Notes: a model not told the origin generated them from the sequence alone. Shown: positions 29,294 to 43,226, counted from the stretch's first letter. The stretch is 64,000 bases of DNA from Pseudomonas sp. ANT_H12B (GCF_008369325.1 NZ_VOBI01000008.1:124001-188000); one strand, 5' to 3'. Numbers and translations are program-made.

Positions 29294-30055
29294 TTAGTCC
29301 AAAGTATCGACTTTCACTCGCAGGGTCATATCATCCCGGCCCTGAGTCGAGTGGCTGCGGGTCTGGCCCTGTTTGTCGGCCTGAGTCTGGCGATTCACGC
29401 CTGCCAGGGTAATCCATTCGCCGAGGCGCCCCGTGACGGTTGTGTCGGTACTTTGCACATTCACTACATCGGGACGTTCCTGGCTCATGCGGTCACGATT
29501 GGTGCTGATCGCCAAGTGAACGATCTCACCGGTGACGCTGGCGGTGACATAGAAACCCTGGGTGACATTGCGGTATTCGGTCTGGCTGCGCAGATCGCCG
29601 TAGGAGTCAGTCTGGGTGCTGGTAAGCGGGACACTCTGGCCGACCTGGATCAGCGCCGGCGCACCTTCGCTGGCCTGGATCTGCTGAATCCCGCCGTCAC
29701 GGCTGTCGGTACTGCGATTGATGATGCGAGTCTGGCTCGGTTTGGCGCCATTTACCGAATAACCCTGATCGCCCTGGAAGTTGTTTTCGTTGGTGTCGAC
29801 AGTGATCAACAGGCGTTTGGGTTGGGTATCAAGTTGGGCGATTAAAGCCTTAAGTTCGTCAATTTTGCGCTGATCTGCGTTGACTATCAGCTGATTGCCA
29901 TAGGCGCTGACCTGGCCCTCCTTACCGATGAAATCTTGCGCCATGGGCAGCATGTCGGCACTGGTGTGGTAGTTCAGGGGCACGATCTCGGTGGCGGCCA
30001 TGACCGAAAAACTGCAGGTCAGCAACAGCGTGGTGAGCAGGGTGCGTAGGGACAT
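29294..30055 (-). CDS. Periplasmic protein with secretin N-terminal-type domain
   Basis: This is a 253-residue exported protein: a signal peptide (residues 1 to about 20, ending SVMA) is followed by a region like the short N-domains of type II/III/IV-pilus secretins (IVPLNYHTSADMLPMAQDFIGKEGQ, given here as IVPLNYHTSADMLPM then AQDFIGKEG; then KIDELKALIAQLD). The second half is polar and Thr/Ser/Gln-rich with beta-strand character. It lacks the C-terminal secretin barrel, and no secretion genes are nearby. Role unknown; possibly a periplasmic helper or a stand-alone relic of secretin architecture. Confidence 0.75.
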   Translation of the reverse strand: MSLRTLLTTLLLTCSFSVMAATEIVPLNYHTSADMLPMAQDFIGKEGQVSAYGNQLIVNADQRKIDELKALIAQLDTQPKRLLITVDTNENNFQGDQGYSVNGAKPSQTRIINRSTDSRDGGIQQIQASEGAPALIQVGQSVPLTSTQTDSYGDLRSQTEYRNVTQGFYVTASVTGEIVHLAISTNRDRMSQERPDVVNVQSTDTTVTGRLGEWITLAGVNRQTQADKQGQTRSHSTQGRDDMTLRVKVDTLD

Positions 30056-30134
30056 ATCCGTTATCTCCGGCTTCTAATACCTTGATATTGCCAGTTTGTC
30101 GGCCCGGGGTGGGGCAAGTTGAGTCGTAGACAGC

Positions 30135-30171
30135 AAAACGCCCCGGCATCCGAGGATGGCGGGGCGTTTTT
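30135..30171. terminator. Bidirectional terminator downstream of the GNAT gene
   Basis: A ten-base perfect outer stem AAAACGCCCC/GGGGCGTTTT has A runs and T runs on both sides. It terminates the leftward roxA-GNAT transcript before the secretin-N gene. Confidence 0.8.
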
Positions 30172-30175
30172 GCGT

Positions 30176-30206
30176 GATCATTCCCACGCTCCGCGTGGGA
30201 ATGATC
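30176..30206. repeat. Intergenic palindrome of the GATCATTCCCACGC type, copy 1
   Basis: A 14-base arm GATCATTCCCACGC is perfectly repeated in inverse orientation around a few central bases. A second copy with GATCGTTCCCACGC arms lies at 53991-54021. This is a REP class common in fluorescent pseudomonads; the copy lies directly next to a terminator. Confidence 0.8.
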
Positions 30207-30218
30207 GGTGGCAGAGAC

Positions 30219-30644
30219 TCAAGCCGAATGCCGCACCATATCCACATGCGGAATGCCTGCTTCCAGGAATTCCTCACTGACCAGGCTGAAGCCCAGGCGC
30301 TCATAGAACGCCGTGGCCTGTACCTGTGCGCTCAACATTTGCTGTTTCAGTCCGCGCTTTTCGGCTTCACCGATCACCGCTTGCATCAGCGCATCGCCGA
30401 CTTTCAAGCCGCGCCAGTCTTTCAGCACCGATACCCGGCCGACGTGGCCATCAGGCAGCAGGCGGGCGGTGCCAATCGGAAAGTCGCCTTCAAAGGCCAG
30501 AAAATGCACCGCAGTTGCGTCATCAGCATCCCATTCCAGCTCAGGTGGAACGGATTGCTCGGCGATGAACACCGTCTCACGAATGCGCCGGATCTCGGCG
30601 TTGTCCTTTTGCCAGTCTGCGACACGAACGTGGATTTTATTCAT
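30219..30644 (-). CDS. GNAT family N-acetyltransferase
   Basis: Predicted acetyl-CoA-dependent acetyltransferase, 141 aa, of the ElaA/YjcF-like type. It has the core LPDGHVGRVSVLKDWRGLKVGDAL, split here as LPDGHVGRVSVL then KDWRGLKVGDAL, which forms the acetyl-CoA site, and a C-terminal AFYERLGF segment. The start ATG at 30644 (MNKIHVRVADW) overlaps the end of roxA by 8 bp, so the two form one transcription unit. Substrate unknown. Confidence 0.88.
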   Translation of the reverse strand: MNKIHVRVADWQKDNAEIRRIRETVFIAEQSVPPELEWDADDATAVHFLAFEGDFPIGTARLLPDGHVGRVSVLKDWRGLKVGDALMQAVIGEAEKRGLKQQMLSAQVQATAFYERLGFSLVSEEFLEAGIPHVDMVRHSA

Positions 30645-31806
30645 CAGCAAACCCCAGGCTTCCTTGCTTGACCAGTTCACACAGCAGGCCGCGACCGTCT
30701 TCGTCGCTCAGCCAGTCGCCAAGGTTGTCGGTGTGCAGAGCGTCGGCAGCGCAAATCATTTTCAGCAGTTCACGCAGTTTACCCGGCAGGTAACGGCTCT
30801 GACCGCTGGCGAACAGCAGCAGGTCGTCGTCGACTTCCGACCAGGCCAGGCGCGCGCTCGGGTTGCGGATAAGGACCGCTCCTTGCTCCAGACTGGCGAG
30901 CAAGTCCTCTTCTTCCACTTCTTCCGGGCCAACCACGAGTTCCGGGTAGCGCGGCTCGGTCATGAACTGGCCGAACCAGGTCAGCAGCAGGCGCTCGTCG
31001 CTCATGTGCTCGGCCAGCAGGCTTTTCAATCGATCAAGGGCGTCATACTGGATCTGATGCGGATCGACCGCAGGCAGGGCGTCGGCGTCGGTATAACGCT
31101 CTTCGTCCGGCAGGAACTGGCTGAGGAAGTCGGTGAAGTGAGTCAGTACTTCAGCGGCGCTCGGTGCGCGGAAACCAACGGAATAAGTCATGCAATCCTC
31201 GACGGCCACGCCGCAATGGGCCAGGCGTGGTGGTAGGTACAGCATATCGCCCGGCTCCAGAACCCACTCATCGGTGGCTTCGAAGTCGGCTAGGATACGC
31301 AGGTCAGCGTGTTGCAAAATCGGACTTTCGGAGTCGCACATCTGGCCGATTTTCCAGTTGCGCTTGCCGTGGCCTTGCAGCAGGAACACGTCGTAGTTGT
31401 CGAAGTGCGGACCGACGCTGCCACCTGGGGCGGCGAAGCTGATCATCACGTCGTCGATGCGCCAGCTCGGCAGGAAGCGGAAATGCTCCAGCAGTTCACT
31501 GACTTCCGGGACGAATTGGTCGACGGCTTGAACCAGCAGGGTCCACTCGCGTTCCGGCAATTTGCTGAATTCATCTTCGGCGAACGGGCCGCGGCGCAAT
31601 TCCCAAGGGCGCTCGCCGTGCTCGATGATCAGGCGCGATTCGACTTCTTCTTCCAACGCCAGGCCGGCCAGTTCGTCGGCATCGATCGGGCTTTCGAAAT
31701 CAGGAATGGCCTGGCGGATCAGCAGAGGTTTTTTCTGCCAGTAGTCGCGCAGGAATTCGCGCGCCGTGATGCCGCCCAGAAGTTGAAGAGGAATGTCAGG
31801 ATTCAT
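30637..31806 (-). CDS. roxA: Ribosomal protein uL16 arginine hydroxylase (RoxA/YcfD-type cupin)
   Basis: A 2-oxoglutarate/Fe(II)-dependent JmjC-type oxygenase that hydroxylates an arginine of ribosomal protein L16, 389 aa. The iron ligands appear in GPHFDNYDVF (His and Asp) and in LAHCGVAVED (His). A winged-helix-like C-terminal domain follows. The start at 31806 (MNPDIPLQLLGG) is preferred to an in-frame start 24 bp upstream. It is followed by an overlapping acetyltransferase gene. Confidence 0.93.
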   Translation of the reverse strand: MNPDIPLQLLGGITAREFLRDYWQKKPLLIRQAIPDFESPIDADELAGLALEEEVESRLIIEHGERPWELRRGPFAEDEFSKLPEREWTLLVQAVDQFVPEVSELLEHFRFLPSWRIDDVMISFAAPGGSVGPHFDNYDVFLLQGHGKRNWKIGQMCDSESPILQHADLRILADFEATDEWVLEPGDMLYLPPRLAHCGVAVEDCMTYSVGFRAPSAAEVLTHFTDFLSQFLPDEERYTDADALPAVDPHQIQYDALDRLKSLLAEHMSDERLLLTWFGQFMTEPRYPELVVGPEEVEEEDLLASLEQGAVLIRNPSARLAWSEVDDDLLLFASGQSRYLPGKLRELLKMICAADALHTDNLGDWLSDEDGRGLLCELVKQGSLGFADE

Positions 31807-31845
31807 GTGTAACCTATTGAAAAAAAGCACTTTTCAGACGGGAAT

Positions 31846-31870
31846 AAAAACGCCCGGCGCTGCCGGGCGT
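31846..31870 (-). terminator. Rho-independent terminator of purB
   Basis: The stem ACGCCCGGC/GCCGGGCGT with a three-base loop is followed on the minus strand by five T residues. It lies 22 bp beyond the purB stop. Confidence 0.85.
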
Positions 31871-31892
31871 CTCAAACGGGTAAAGCGGTCGA

Positions 31893-33350
<1,458 letters not shown>

Positions 33351-33390
33351 TTACGCGTTACTGACTACAAAACGGTGTGGCGGGCGCGGT

Positions 33391-34014
33391 TTAGCTGCTG
33401 CGCATCAGCGGGTAAAGCTCTTTAAGCAACTTGCGACGGCTGACCACCAACTGCCAGCGATGGCCGCCCAACTGCCGCCACAGGCGCGCCGAACGAATCC
33501 CGGCCAGTAACAGGGCGCGGATTTTCGAGGCGTTGCTCGGTTGCTGCAGGTTGCGCATGTCGCCGTGGACCTGAATCCGTTGGCGCAAAGTGCTTAGCGT
33601 GTCCTGGTACAACGCACCACAGGCAGCAATCACGTTTTCGTGGGCCGGGCCGAAGTGCTCGACCTGAGACTGAATCTGCGGCAGACGCTTGCCGATCTCG
33701 TCGAGCATGTCGCCGCGTTTTGCCAGCTGACGTTCCAGGCCGAGCATCGCCAACGCATAGCGCAGCGGCTCGCGCTGAAGGGTGCTCGGGTCGCGCTCCA
33801 GGGCGCCGATCAAGGCGCGGTAACCTTCACGCAAGTAAATGTCGTCGCCACCGTAGACCTCCAGCGTGTCCTTGGGGTCGCGAATCAGCAGGCTGCCGAG
33901 CATGCACGTCAGGCCGGCTTCGGTGGTCTGGCCGGTCTTGGCGATCTTGTCGACCAGTACGGCTGCGAGAAACACACCGCCCAGGGCCGTCAGTTGCTCC
34001 TGAGTCGGGTTCAT
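33391..34014 (-). CDS. hflD: HflD family protein (high-frequency lysogenisation protein homolog)
   Basis: All-helical cytoplasmic/membrane-associated protein of 207 aa. It is named after the E. coli protein that binds phage lambda CII; its own cellular role is unclear. The start overlaps the mnmA stop (ATGA), and the mnmA-hflD-purB order is typical of gamma-proteobacteria, which supports the call. Confidence 0.92.
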   Translation of the reverse strand: MNPTQEQLTALGGVFLAAVLVDKIAKTGQTTEAGLTCMLGSLLIRDPKDTLEVYGGDDIYLREGYRALIGALERDPSTLQREPLRYALAMLGLERQLAKRGDMLDEIGKRLPQIQSQVEHFGPAHENVIAACGALYQDTLSTLRQRIQVHGDMRNLQQPSNASKIRALLLAGIRSARLWRQLGGHRWQLVVSRRKLLKELYPLMRSS

Positions 34015-35144
34015 TGCTGCTGGCCTTTACTTGTCCACGGTTCGGCAATTTCGATCACGCCGCCGCCGAGGCAGATTTCGCCGTCATAGAACACCACGGA
34101 TTGGCCTGGGGTGACCGCGCGTTGCGGGTCATCGAAGATCGCGCGGTAGCCGGTGGCGGTTTTTTCCAGCGTGCAGGGCTGGTCGCTTTGGCGATAGCGG
34201 ACTTTGGCGGTCAGCCGGCGCGGTTCGCTCAAGTCGATCGGGTTGACCCAATAGATGTCTGAAGCGAGCAGGGCGCGGGAGAACAGGTACGGATGGTCAT
34301 TGCCCTGGCCAACGATCAACTCGTTGTTGACCAGATCCTTGATCAGCACGTACCACGGCTCGTCACTCGCATCTTTCAAGCCGCCAATGCCCAGGCCCTG
34401 ACGTTGGCCGATGGTGTGGTACATCAAGCCGTGGTGACGGCCGATGACTTCACCTTCGGTGGTTTTTATCTCGCCTGGCTGGGCCGGCAAGTACTGCTTG
34501 AGGAAGTCGCTGAAGCGGCGTTCGCCGATAAAGCAGATCCCGGTGGAATCCTTTTTCTTCGCGGTGGCGAGTTCGTGTTTCTCGGCAATCGCGCGCACTT
34601 CGGGTTTTTCCAGCTCGCCGACCGGGAACAGTGTCTTGGCGATCTGTTCGCCGCCAACGGCGTGCAGGAAGTAGCTCTGGTCCTTGTTCGGGTCCAGGCC
34701 CTTGAGCAGCTCGGTACGGCCATCGATGTCACGGCGACGCACGTAGTGACCGGTGGCGATCAGGTCGGCGCCGAGCATCATGGCGTAGTCGAGGAACGCC
34801 TTGAACTTGATCTCGCGGTTGCAGAGGATGTCCGGGTTCGGCGTGCGACCGGCCTTGTATTCGGCCAGGAAGTGCTCGAACACGTTGTCCCAGTACTCGG
34901 CGGCGAAGTTGGCGGTGTGCAGCTTGATGCCAATCTTGTCGCACACGGCCTGAGCGTCCGCCAGGTCATCCATGGCGGTGCAGTATTCCGTTCCATCGTC
35001 TTCTTCCCAGTTCTTCATGAACAGGCCTTCCACCTCATAACCCTGCTCGATCAGCAGGAGAGCGGAAACGGAAGAGTCCACGCCGCCGGACATGCCGACA
35101 ATGACGCGCTTCTTTTGTGTGTCAGAAGGGGCTGGATCACGCAT
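34011..35144 (-). CDS. mnmA: tRNA-specific 2-thiouridylase MnmA
   Basis: This enzyme puts sulfur on uridine-34 of Lys, Glu and Gln tRNAs, 377 aa. It has the PP-loop SGGVDSS (19-25), the catalytic cysteine in [10 protein letters not shown] and the second in [12 protein letters not shown]. The sulfur is delivered by the Tus relay, whose genes lie in this window at 56.1-57.5 kb. It leads the mnmA-hflD operon. Confidence 0.97.
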   Translation of the reverse strand: MRDPAPSDTQKKRVIVGMSGGVDSSVSALLLIEQGYEVEGLFMKNWEEDDGTEYCTAMDDLADAQAVCDKIGIKLHTANFAAEYWDNVFEHFLAEYKAGRTPNPDILCNREIKFKAFLDYAMMLGADLIATGHYVRRRDIDGRTELLKGLDPNKDQSYFLHAVGGEQIAKTLFPVGELEKPEVRAIAEKHELATAKKKDSTGICFIGERRFSDFLKQYLPAQPGEIKTTEGEVIGRHHGLMYHTIGQRQGLGIGGLKDASDEPWYVLIKDLVNNELIVGQGNDHPYLFSRALLASDIYWVNPIDLSEPRRLTAKVRYRQSDQPCTLEKTATGYRAIFDDPQRAVTPGQSVVFYDGEICLGGGVIEIAEPWTSKGQQQ

Positions 35145-35203
35145 AGGGATTCAATGAGTGTCTTTAAAAAGGACGCGATTCTAACAGGCCGAAGCCCGCA
35201 AGG

Positions 35204-35650
35204 CTAAAGAGAAGGGCGGATCAGTTCGAGACCGAAGTGTTTACCGTCCAGATAATCATCGATACAGCGGATGATCAGCTCACTGCGCCAGTTTGCGCGC
35301 TGTGCCAGCAGTTCGTCACGCGTCAGCCATTTTGCGCCGACGATGCCGTCGTCCAGCTGATAGTCGGGGTGATGTTTGAGCGGTTTTGCGGTGAAGCAGA
35401 CCCGCTGATAAGTCACGCCGTTGCTCGGGGCGGTGTAGAGGTAAATGCCCACCACGCCGGTCGGCTCGACGTCCCAGCCGGTTTCCTCGAGGGTTTCACG
35501 CACGGCGGCCTCGATCAGGGTTTCGTCCGGATCCAGATGACCGGCCGGTTGGTTGAGCACCGTTTTTCCGTGCTTGAGTTCTTCGACCATCAGGAAGCGA
35601 CCATTATCTTCGACGATGGTGGCGACGGTGACGTGGGGTAGCCAATCCAT
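35204..35650 (-). CDS. nudJ: Nudix hydrolase, NudJ-type phosphatase
   Basis: A 148-residue Nudix hydrolase with a complete box GHLDPDETLIEAAVRETLEETGW (residues 37-59, given as GHLDPDETLIEAAV then RETLEETGW). Its neighbour mnmA is the usual one for NudJ, which acts on thiamine pyrophosphate precursors and nucleoside di/triphosphates. It lies 60 bp upstream of mnmA on the same strand. Substrate is inferred from family. Confidence 0.88.
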   Translation of the reverse strand: MDWLPHVTVATIVEDNGRFLMVEELKHGKTVLNQPAGHLDPDETLIEAAVRETLEETGWDVEPTGVVGIYLYTAPSNGVTYQRVCFTAKPLKHHPDYQLDDGIVGAKWLTRDELLAQRANWRSELIIRCIDDYLDGKHFGLELIRPSL

Positions 35651-35688
35651 GAAGCTTCCTCGGTTTCTAGTATTGGAATAAAGAACAG

Positions 35689-35778
35689 TGTGGGAGCGAG
35701 CCTGCTCGCGATGACGGTGGGTCAGTCGACATCAATGTTGAATGATATATCGCTATCGCGAGCAGGCTCGCTCCCACA
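35689..35778. repeat. REPIN (paired REP palindromes), copy 2
   Basis: Two 24-base inverted arms, TGTGGGAGCGAGCCTGCTCG plus four bases on the left and the exact complement at 35755-35778, flank a 42 bp spacer. It lies in the space between nudJ and idh. Confidence 0.9.
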
Positions 35779-35823
35779 TTGGTCCGTATTCCACAAATGA
35801 AAAGTGTGGGACACAAACAGAAA

Positions 35824-35842
35824 CCCCGGCACTGGGCCGGGG
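35824..35842 (-). terminator. Probable terminator of idh
   Basis: The stem CCCCGGC/GCCGGGG with a five-base loop, followed by TTTCTGTTT on the minus strand, lies 22 bp after the idh stop codon. Confidence 0.65.
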
Positions 35843-35863
35843 CTTCTTTGCATCCTTACAACC

Positions 35864-38585
<2,722 letters not shown>

Positions 38586-39842
38586 ATGGGATACAAGAAG
38601 ATTCAGGTTCCAGCAGTCGGCGACAAAATCACCGTCAACGCGGACCATTCTCTCAATGTTCCTAACAACCCGATCATCCCCTTCATCGAAGGCGATGGTA
38701 TTGGTGTTGATATCAGCCCGGTCATGATCAAGGTTGTCGATGCTGCTGTTAAGAAGGCTTACGGCGGCGAGCGCAAAATTTCCTGGATGGAAGTCTACGC
38801 CGGGGAGAAAGCGACTCAGGTTTACGATCAGGACACCTGGCTACCCCAGGAAACCCTGGACGCAGTTAAAGATTACGTGGTTTCCATCAAGGGCCCTCTG
38901 ACCACCCCGGTCGGTGGCGGCATCCGTTCCCTGAACGTGGCCCTGCGTCAGCAACTCGACCTTTATGTCTGCCTGCGCCCTGTGCGCTGGTTCGAAGGCG
39001 TGCCTAGCCCGGTCAAGAAGCCAGGCGACGTCGACATGACGATCTTCCGTGAGAACTCGGAAGACATTTACGCCGGTATCGAGTGGAAAGCCGGTTCGCC
39101 GGAAGCGACCAAAGTCATCAAGTTCCTTAAAGATGAAATGGGCGTCACCAAGATCCGTTTCGACGAAAACTGCGGTATCGGCATCAAGCCGGTTTCGCTG
39201 CAAGGCACCAAGCGCCTGGCGCGCAAGGCCCTGCAGTATGTGGTCGACAACGACCGCGACTCGCTGACCATCGTGCACAAAGGCAACATCATGAAGTTCA
39301 CCGAAGGTGCCTTCAAGGAGTGGGCCTACGAAGTGGCGGCTGAAGAGTTCGGCGCGACCCTGCTCGACGGCGGGCCGTGGATGCAGTTCAAAAACCCGAA
39401 AACCGGCAAGAACGTCATCGTCAAGGACGCCATCGCCGACGCCATGCTCCAGCAGATCCTGCTGCGCCCGGCCGAGTACGATGTCATTGCAACCCTGAAC
39501 CTGAACGGCGACTACCTCTCCGACGCCCTGGCGGCGGAAGTGGGCGGTATTGGTATCGCGCCGGGTGCCAACCTGTCCGACACCATTGCGATGTTCGAAG
39601 CGACCCACGGTACTGCGCCTAAGTATGCCGGCAAGGACCAGGTCAACCCGGGCTCCCTGATCCTGTCCGCAGAGATGATGCTGCGTCACATGGGCTGGAC
39701 CGAAGCGGCTGATCTGATCATCAAAGGCACCAACGGCGCGATTTCCGCCAAGACCGTGACCTATGACTTCCACCGTTTGATGGAAGGCGCGAAGCTGCTG
39801 TCTTCTTCAGCGTTTGGTGATGCGCTTATCTCGCATATGTAA
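38586..39842 (+). CDS. icd: NADP-dependent isocitrate dehydrogenase, dimeric type
   Basis: TCA-cycle isocitrate dehydrogenase of the homodimeric (E. coli Icd) type, 418 aa. The phosphorylation-site serine region [22 protein letters not shown] (given as [12 protein letters not shown] then LDLYVCLRP) and the Mg/isocitrate motif [19 protein letters not shown] are present. In relatives with AceK, phosphorylation of that serine diverts isocitrate to AceA. The ATG at 38586 has TGGAG seven bases upstream, so the in-frame ATG 12 bp earlier is not used. Confidence 0.97.
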   Translation: MGYKKIQVPAVGDKITVNADHSLNVPNNPIIPFIEGDGIGVDISPVMIKVVDAAVKKAYGGERKISWMEVYAGEKATQVYDQDTWLPQETLDAVKDYVVSIKGPLTTPVGGGIRSLNVALRQQLDLYVCLRPVRWFEGVPSPVKKPGDVDMTIFRENSEDIYAGIEWKAGSPEATKVIKFLKDEMGVTKIRFDENCGIGIKPVSLQGTKRLARKALQYVVDNDRDSLTIVHKGNIMKFTEGAFKEWAYEVAAEEFGATLLDGGPWMQFKNPKTGKNVIVKDAIADAMLQQILLRPAEYDVIATLNLNGDYLSDALAAEVGGIGIAPGANLSDTIAMFEATHGTAPKYAGKDQVNPGSLILSAEMMLRHMGWTEAADLIIKGTNGAISAKTVTYDFHRLMEGAKLLSSSAFGDALISHM

Positions 39843-39855
39843 TCGAATCGGCACA

Positions 39856-39883
39856 AAAAAACCGCCTTCGGGCGGTTTTTTTT
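39856..39883 (+). terminator. Rho-independent terminator of icd
   Basis: The stem AAAAACCGCC/GGCGGTTTTT with a TTCG loop and a T-rich tail begins 14 bp after the icd stop. It also faces the converging cold-shock gene. Confidence 0.9.
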
Positions 39884-39902
39884 GACTGGATGACGGGTTA
39901 AA

Positions 39903-40184
39903 TCAATTCGACACCGTTTCCTGGTGATGGGAGGGAGCGGCCTGTTCGCTCGCAACAGTCGCAGCAGTAATCTTCACCGCGTGCAGCCCTTTGGGGCCCT
40001 GGACGATCTCGAAATTTACGGCTTGTCCGGCCTTGAGGGTCTTGTATCCGTCCATATCAATGGCCGAATAGTGAGCAAAGAAGTCGATTTCTTTGCCATC
40101 CTCGTCACGACCTTCTCTGGCGTCGGTGTTAATGAAACCGAACCCCTTGGCATTGTTGAACCATTTCACCTTACCGACTGACAT
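39903..40184 (-). CDS. cspD: Cold-shock domain protein, CspD-like
   Basis: Single-stranded nucleic-acid-binding protein of 93 aa. The cold-shock fold shows RNP1 KGFGFI and RNP2-like DFFAHYSAI, followed by a 25-residue polar tail that is typical of the CspD branch. The ATG at 40184 has AGAGG nine bases upstream; a nearer ATG at 40190 is too close. It diverges from clpS, the same neighbourhood as cspD in E. coli. Confidence 0.9.
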   Translation of the reverse strand: MSVGKVKWFNNAKGFGFINTDAREGRDEDGKEIDFFAHYSAIDMDGYKTLKAGQAVNFEIVQGPKGLHAVKITAATVASEQAAPSHHQETVSN

Positions 40185-40213
40185 ACCCATATCCCTCTGC
40201 AACAGACTCCATC

Positions 40214-40231
40214 ACTGGAGTATCATCCAGT
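40214..40231 (-). other. Hairpin in the cspD leader
   Basis: ACTGGA/TCCAGT with a six-base loop lies 30 bp upstream of the cspD start. If transcribed, it would fold in the 5' untranslated region and could take part in temperature or stability control. Confidence 0.4.
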
Positions 40232-40409
40232 ACATCCGCAGTCATTTCTTAGAAATAAGATTGACTCCGCGGACCTTTTTTACCCACTGTGGGCTCTATT
40301 GGTTGTAACACCGTTTTGCCGATAGTCAAGGTGACCAGGCAGTCGGAGTTGAAATCGACGATGGTCGCCCCCACCACTGTATTCGCACAACTGACGAACC
40401 TTTCTTTCC

Positions 40410-40793
40410 ATGCATGCAATCAGCCAGATTCGACTAACATTCAATCAGGATCGCCCGACTCTCCAGCAAGATCACCCGGAGCCACACGACGACGATTCCG
40501 CAGGCATTGCTGTTCAGGAGGCTAAGCCTGCTTTACAGGCGCCGCCGATGTACAAGGTGGTTTTGTTTAATGATGACTACACACCGATGGATTTCGTGGT
40601 CGAAGTGCTCGAGGTGTTTTTTAACCTGAATCGGGAGCTGGCGACCAAGGTCATGCTGGCCGTCCACACAGAAGGGCGGGCAGTATGTGGAGTGTTTACC
40701 CGCGACATCGCCGAGACTAAGGCCATGCAGGTCAACCAGTACGCCAGGGAAAGCCAGCATCCGCTACTCTGTGAAATCGAGAAGGACGGTTAA
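40410..40793 (+). CDS. clpS: ClpS, N-degron adaptor for ClpAP
   Basis: Binds proteins with N-terminal Leu, Phe, Tyr or Trp and hands them to ClpA, 127 aa. The core motif [18 protein letters not shown] and the C-terminal HPLLCEIE are intact. An N-terminal extension of about 45 residues precedes the core. No clear ribosome site lies before the ATG at 40410. It is followed 30 bp later by clpA. Confidence 0.97.
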   Translation: MHAISQIRLTFNQDRPTLQQDHPEPHDDDSAGIAVQEAKPALQAPPMYKVVLFNDDYTPMDFVVEVLEVFFNLNRELATKVMLAVHTEGRAVCGVFTRDIAETKAMQVNQYARESQHPLLCEIEKDG

Positions 40794-40823
40794 TCGCCGA
40801 CCACTTGGGTATGAGGTGAAGCT

Positions 40824-43094
40824 ATGTTAAACCGCGAGCTCGAAGTCACCCTCAATCTTGCCTTCAAGGAGGCCCGTTCGAAGCGTCATGAGTTCATGAC
40901 CGTCGAGCACCTCCTGTTGGCCCTATTGGACAATGAGGCTGCCGCCACCGTTTTGCGTGCCTGCGGCGCAAACCTCGACAAACTCAAACACGACCTGCAG
41001 GAGTTCATCGACTCCACCACGCCGTTGATCCCCGTCCATGACGAGGATCGCGAGACCCAACCAACTTTGGGCTTCCAGCGTGTTCTGCAGCGTGCTGTCT
41101 TCCACGTACAGAGCTCGGGTAAACGCGAAGTGACTGGCGCCAACGTGCTGGTCGCGATCTTCAGTGAGCAAGAAAGTCAGGCAGTGTTCCTGCTGAAACA
41201 GCAGAGCGTTGCGCGCATCGATGTCGTCAACTACATCGCCCATGGCATTTCCAAAGTGCCAGGGCACGGCGATCACTCTGAAGGTGAGCAAGATATGCAG
41301 GACGACGAGGGCGGTGAGTCTTCATCTTCAGGCAATCCTCTGGATGCTTATGCCAGCAACCTCAACGAACTCGCGCGCCAGGGTCGTATCGATCCATTGG
41401 TAGGCCGTGAGCTGGAAGTTGAGCGCGTCGCGCAGATCCTGGCGCGTCGTCGCAAAAACAATCCGCTGCTGGTGGGCGAGGCGGGCGTGGGTAAAACCGC
41501 GATTGCCGAAGGCCTGGCCAAGCGCATTGTCGACAACCAGGTGCCGGATCTTCTGGCCAACAGCGTGGTTTATTCCCTCGATCTGGGAGCCTTGCTGGCC
41601 GGGACCAAATACCGTGGCGATTTCGAGAAGCGCTTCAAGGCGTTGCTCAATGAGCTGAAAAAACGTCCGCAGGCGATCCTGTTCATCGACGAGATCCACA
41701 CCATCATTGGTGCGGGGGCCGCGTCCGGTGGCGTCATGGATGCCTCGAACCTGCTCAAACCGCTGCTGTCCTCCGGTGATATTCGTTGCATTGGTTCGAC
41801 TACGTTCCAGGAATTCCGCGGGATCTTCGAGAAGGATCGTGCCTTGGCGCGTCGCTTCCAAAAGGTCGATGTGTCGGAACCTTCGGTGGAAGACACCATC
41901 GGTATCCTGCGCGGCCTGAAAGGGCGCTTCGAAGCGCACCACAACATCGAATACAGCGATGAAGCCCTGCGTGCGGCGGCTGAACTGGCCTCGCGCTACA
42001 TCAATGACCGGCACATGCCGGACAAGGCCATCGACGTCATCGACGAAGCGGGTGCCTACCAGCGTCTGCAACCGATCGAGAAGCGCGTCAAACGCATCGA
42101 AGTGCCTCAGGTCGAGGACATCGTTGCGAAAATCGCGCGGATTCCGCCTAAGCACGTCACCAGTTCCGACAAAGAACTGCTGCGTAACCTTGAGCGTGAT
42201 CTGAAGCTGACCGTATTTGGCCAGGATGCCGCGATCGACTCGCTGTCGACCGCGATCAAACTGTCCCGTGCTGGTCTCAAGTCGCCTGACAAGCCAGTCG
42301 GTTCGTTCCTGTTCGCAGGGCCTACCGGTGTCGGTAAAACCGAAGCGGCGCGTCAGTTGGCCAAGGCGTTGGGTATCGAGCTGGTTCGCTTCGACATGTC
42401 CGAGTACATGGAGCGCCACACCGTATCGCGTCTGATCGGTGCGCCTCCGGGCTATGTCGGGTTCGATCAGGGCGGTCTGCTGACCGAAGCCATCACCAAG
42501 CAGCCTCACTGCGTATTGTTGCTCGATGAAATCGAGAAGGCGCATCCGGAAGTCTTCAACCTGCTGCTGCAGGTCATGGACCACGGTACGCTGACCGATA
42601 ACAACGGGCGCAAGGCGGACTTCCGGAACGTGATCGTCATCATGACGACCAACGCCGGTGCCGAAACCGCGGCCCGCGCTTCGATCGGTTTCACCCATCA
42701 GGACCATTCGTCCGATGCGATGGAAGTGATCAAGAAGAGCTTCACGCCAGAATTCCGCAACCGTCTGGACACCATTATCCAGTTTGGTCGCCTCAGTCAT
42801 GAGGTCATCAAAAGCGTGGTGGACAAGTTCCTTACCGAACTTCAGGCGCAGCTCGAAGACAAGCGTGTGCAGCTGGAGGTGACGGACGCAGCACGCAGTT
42901 GGCTGGCAGCGGGTGGCTACGACTCGGCAATGGGCGCTCGACCAATGGCGCGTTTGATCCAGGACAAGATCAAGCGTCCGCTGGCAGAAGAGATTCTCTT
43001 TGGCGAGCTGGCTGATCATGGTGGCGTGGTGCATATCGATCTGAAGGACGGCGAGCTGACCTTCGAGTTCGAGACCACGGCTGAAATGGCCTGA
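40824..43094 (+). CDS. clpA: ClpA, AAA+ unfoldase of the ClpAP protease
   Basis: Hexameric AAA+ chaperone that unfolds substrates into ClpP, 756 aa. The N-domain (residues 1 to about 145) that docks ClpS is followed by two AAA+ modules with Walker A motifs GEAGVGKT and GPTGVGKTE. A flexible acidic linker (DMQDDEGGESSSSG) joins the N-domain to the first module. It forms a pair with clpS. Confidence 0.98.
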   Translation: MLNRELEVTLNLAFKEARSKRHEFMTVEHLLLALLDNEAAATVLRACGANLDKLKHDLQEFIDSTTPLIPVHDEDRETQPTLGFQRVLQRAVFHVQSSGKREVTGANVLVAIFSEQESQAVFLLKQQSVARIDVVNYIAHGISKVPGHGDHSEGEQDMQDDEGGESSSSGNPLDAYASNLNELARQGRIDPLVGRELEVERVAQILARRRKNNPLLVGEAGVGKTAIAEGLAKRIVDNQVPDLLANSVVYSLDLGALLAGTKYRGDFEKRFKALLNELKKRPQAILFIDEIHTIIGAGAASGGVMDASNLLKPLLSSGDIRCIGSTTFQEFRGIFEKDRALARRFQKVDVSEPSVEDTIGILRGLKGRFEAHHNIEYSDEALRAAAELASRYINDRHMPDKAIDVIDEAGAYQRLQPIEKRVKRIEVPQVEDIVAKIARIPPKHVTSSDKELLRNLERDLKLTVFGQDAAIDSLSTAIKLSRAGLKSPDKPVGSFLFAGPTGVGKTEAARQLAKALGIELVRFDMSEYMERHTVSRLIGAPPGYVGFDQGGLLTEAITKQPHCVLLLDEIEKAHPEVFNLLLQVMDHGTLTDNNGRKADFRNVIVIMTTNAGAETAARASIGFTHQDHSSDAMEVIKKSFTPEFRNRLDTIIQFGRLSHEVIKSVVDKFLTELQAQLEDKRVQLEVTDAARSWLAAGGYDSAMGARPMARLIQDKIKRPLAEEILFGELADHGGVVHIDLKDGELTFEFETTAEMA

Positions 43095-43112
43095 CGTTAA
43101 TCGCAACAAAGC

Positions 43113-43136
43113 AAAAGGCGCCGAAAGGCGCCTTTT
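43113..43136 (+). terminator. Rho-independent terminator of clpA
   Basis: A ten-base perfect stem AAAAGGCGCC/GGCGCCTTTT with a GAAA tetraloop and T run lies 18 bp after the clpA stop. Confidence 0.92.
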
Positions 43137-43186
43137 TGCTGTCCGTCGGATCTACACCGATCCCCTGTGGGAACGATCCGCACACA

Positions 43187-43214
43187 AAAACGCCCGGCAT
43201 AAACCGGGCGTTTT
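43187..43214 (-). terminator. Rho-independent terminator of infA
   Basis: The stem AAAACGCCCGG/CCGGGCGTTTT with a six-base loop is followed by T residues on the minus strand. It lies just beyond the infA stop. Confidence 0.9.
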
Positions 43215-43226
43215 GTATTGACTTGA

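Noticed and set aside
40289..40525. 78-residue plus-strand frame overlapping the clpS start
   Set aside because: It is out of frame with clpS and has no homologous features.
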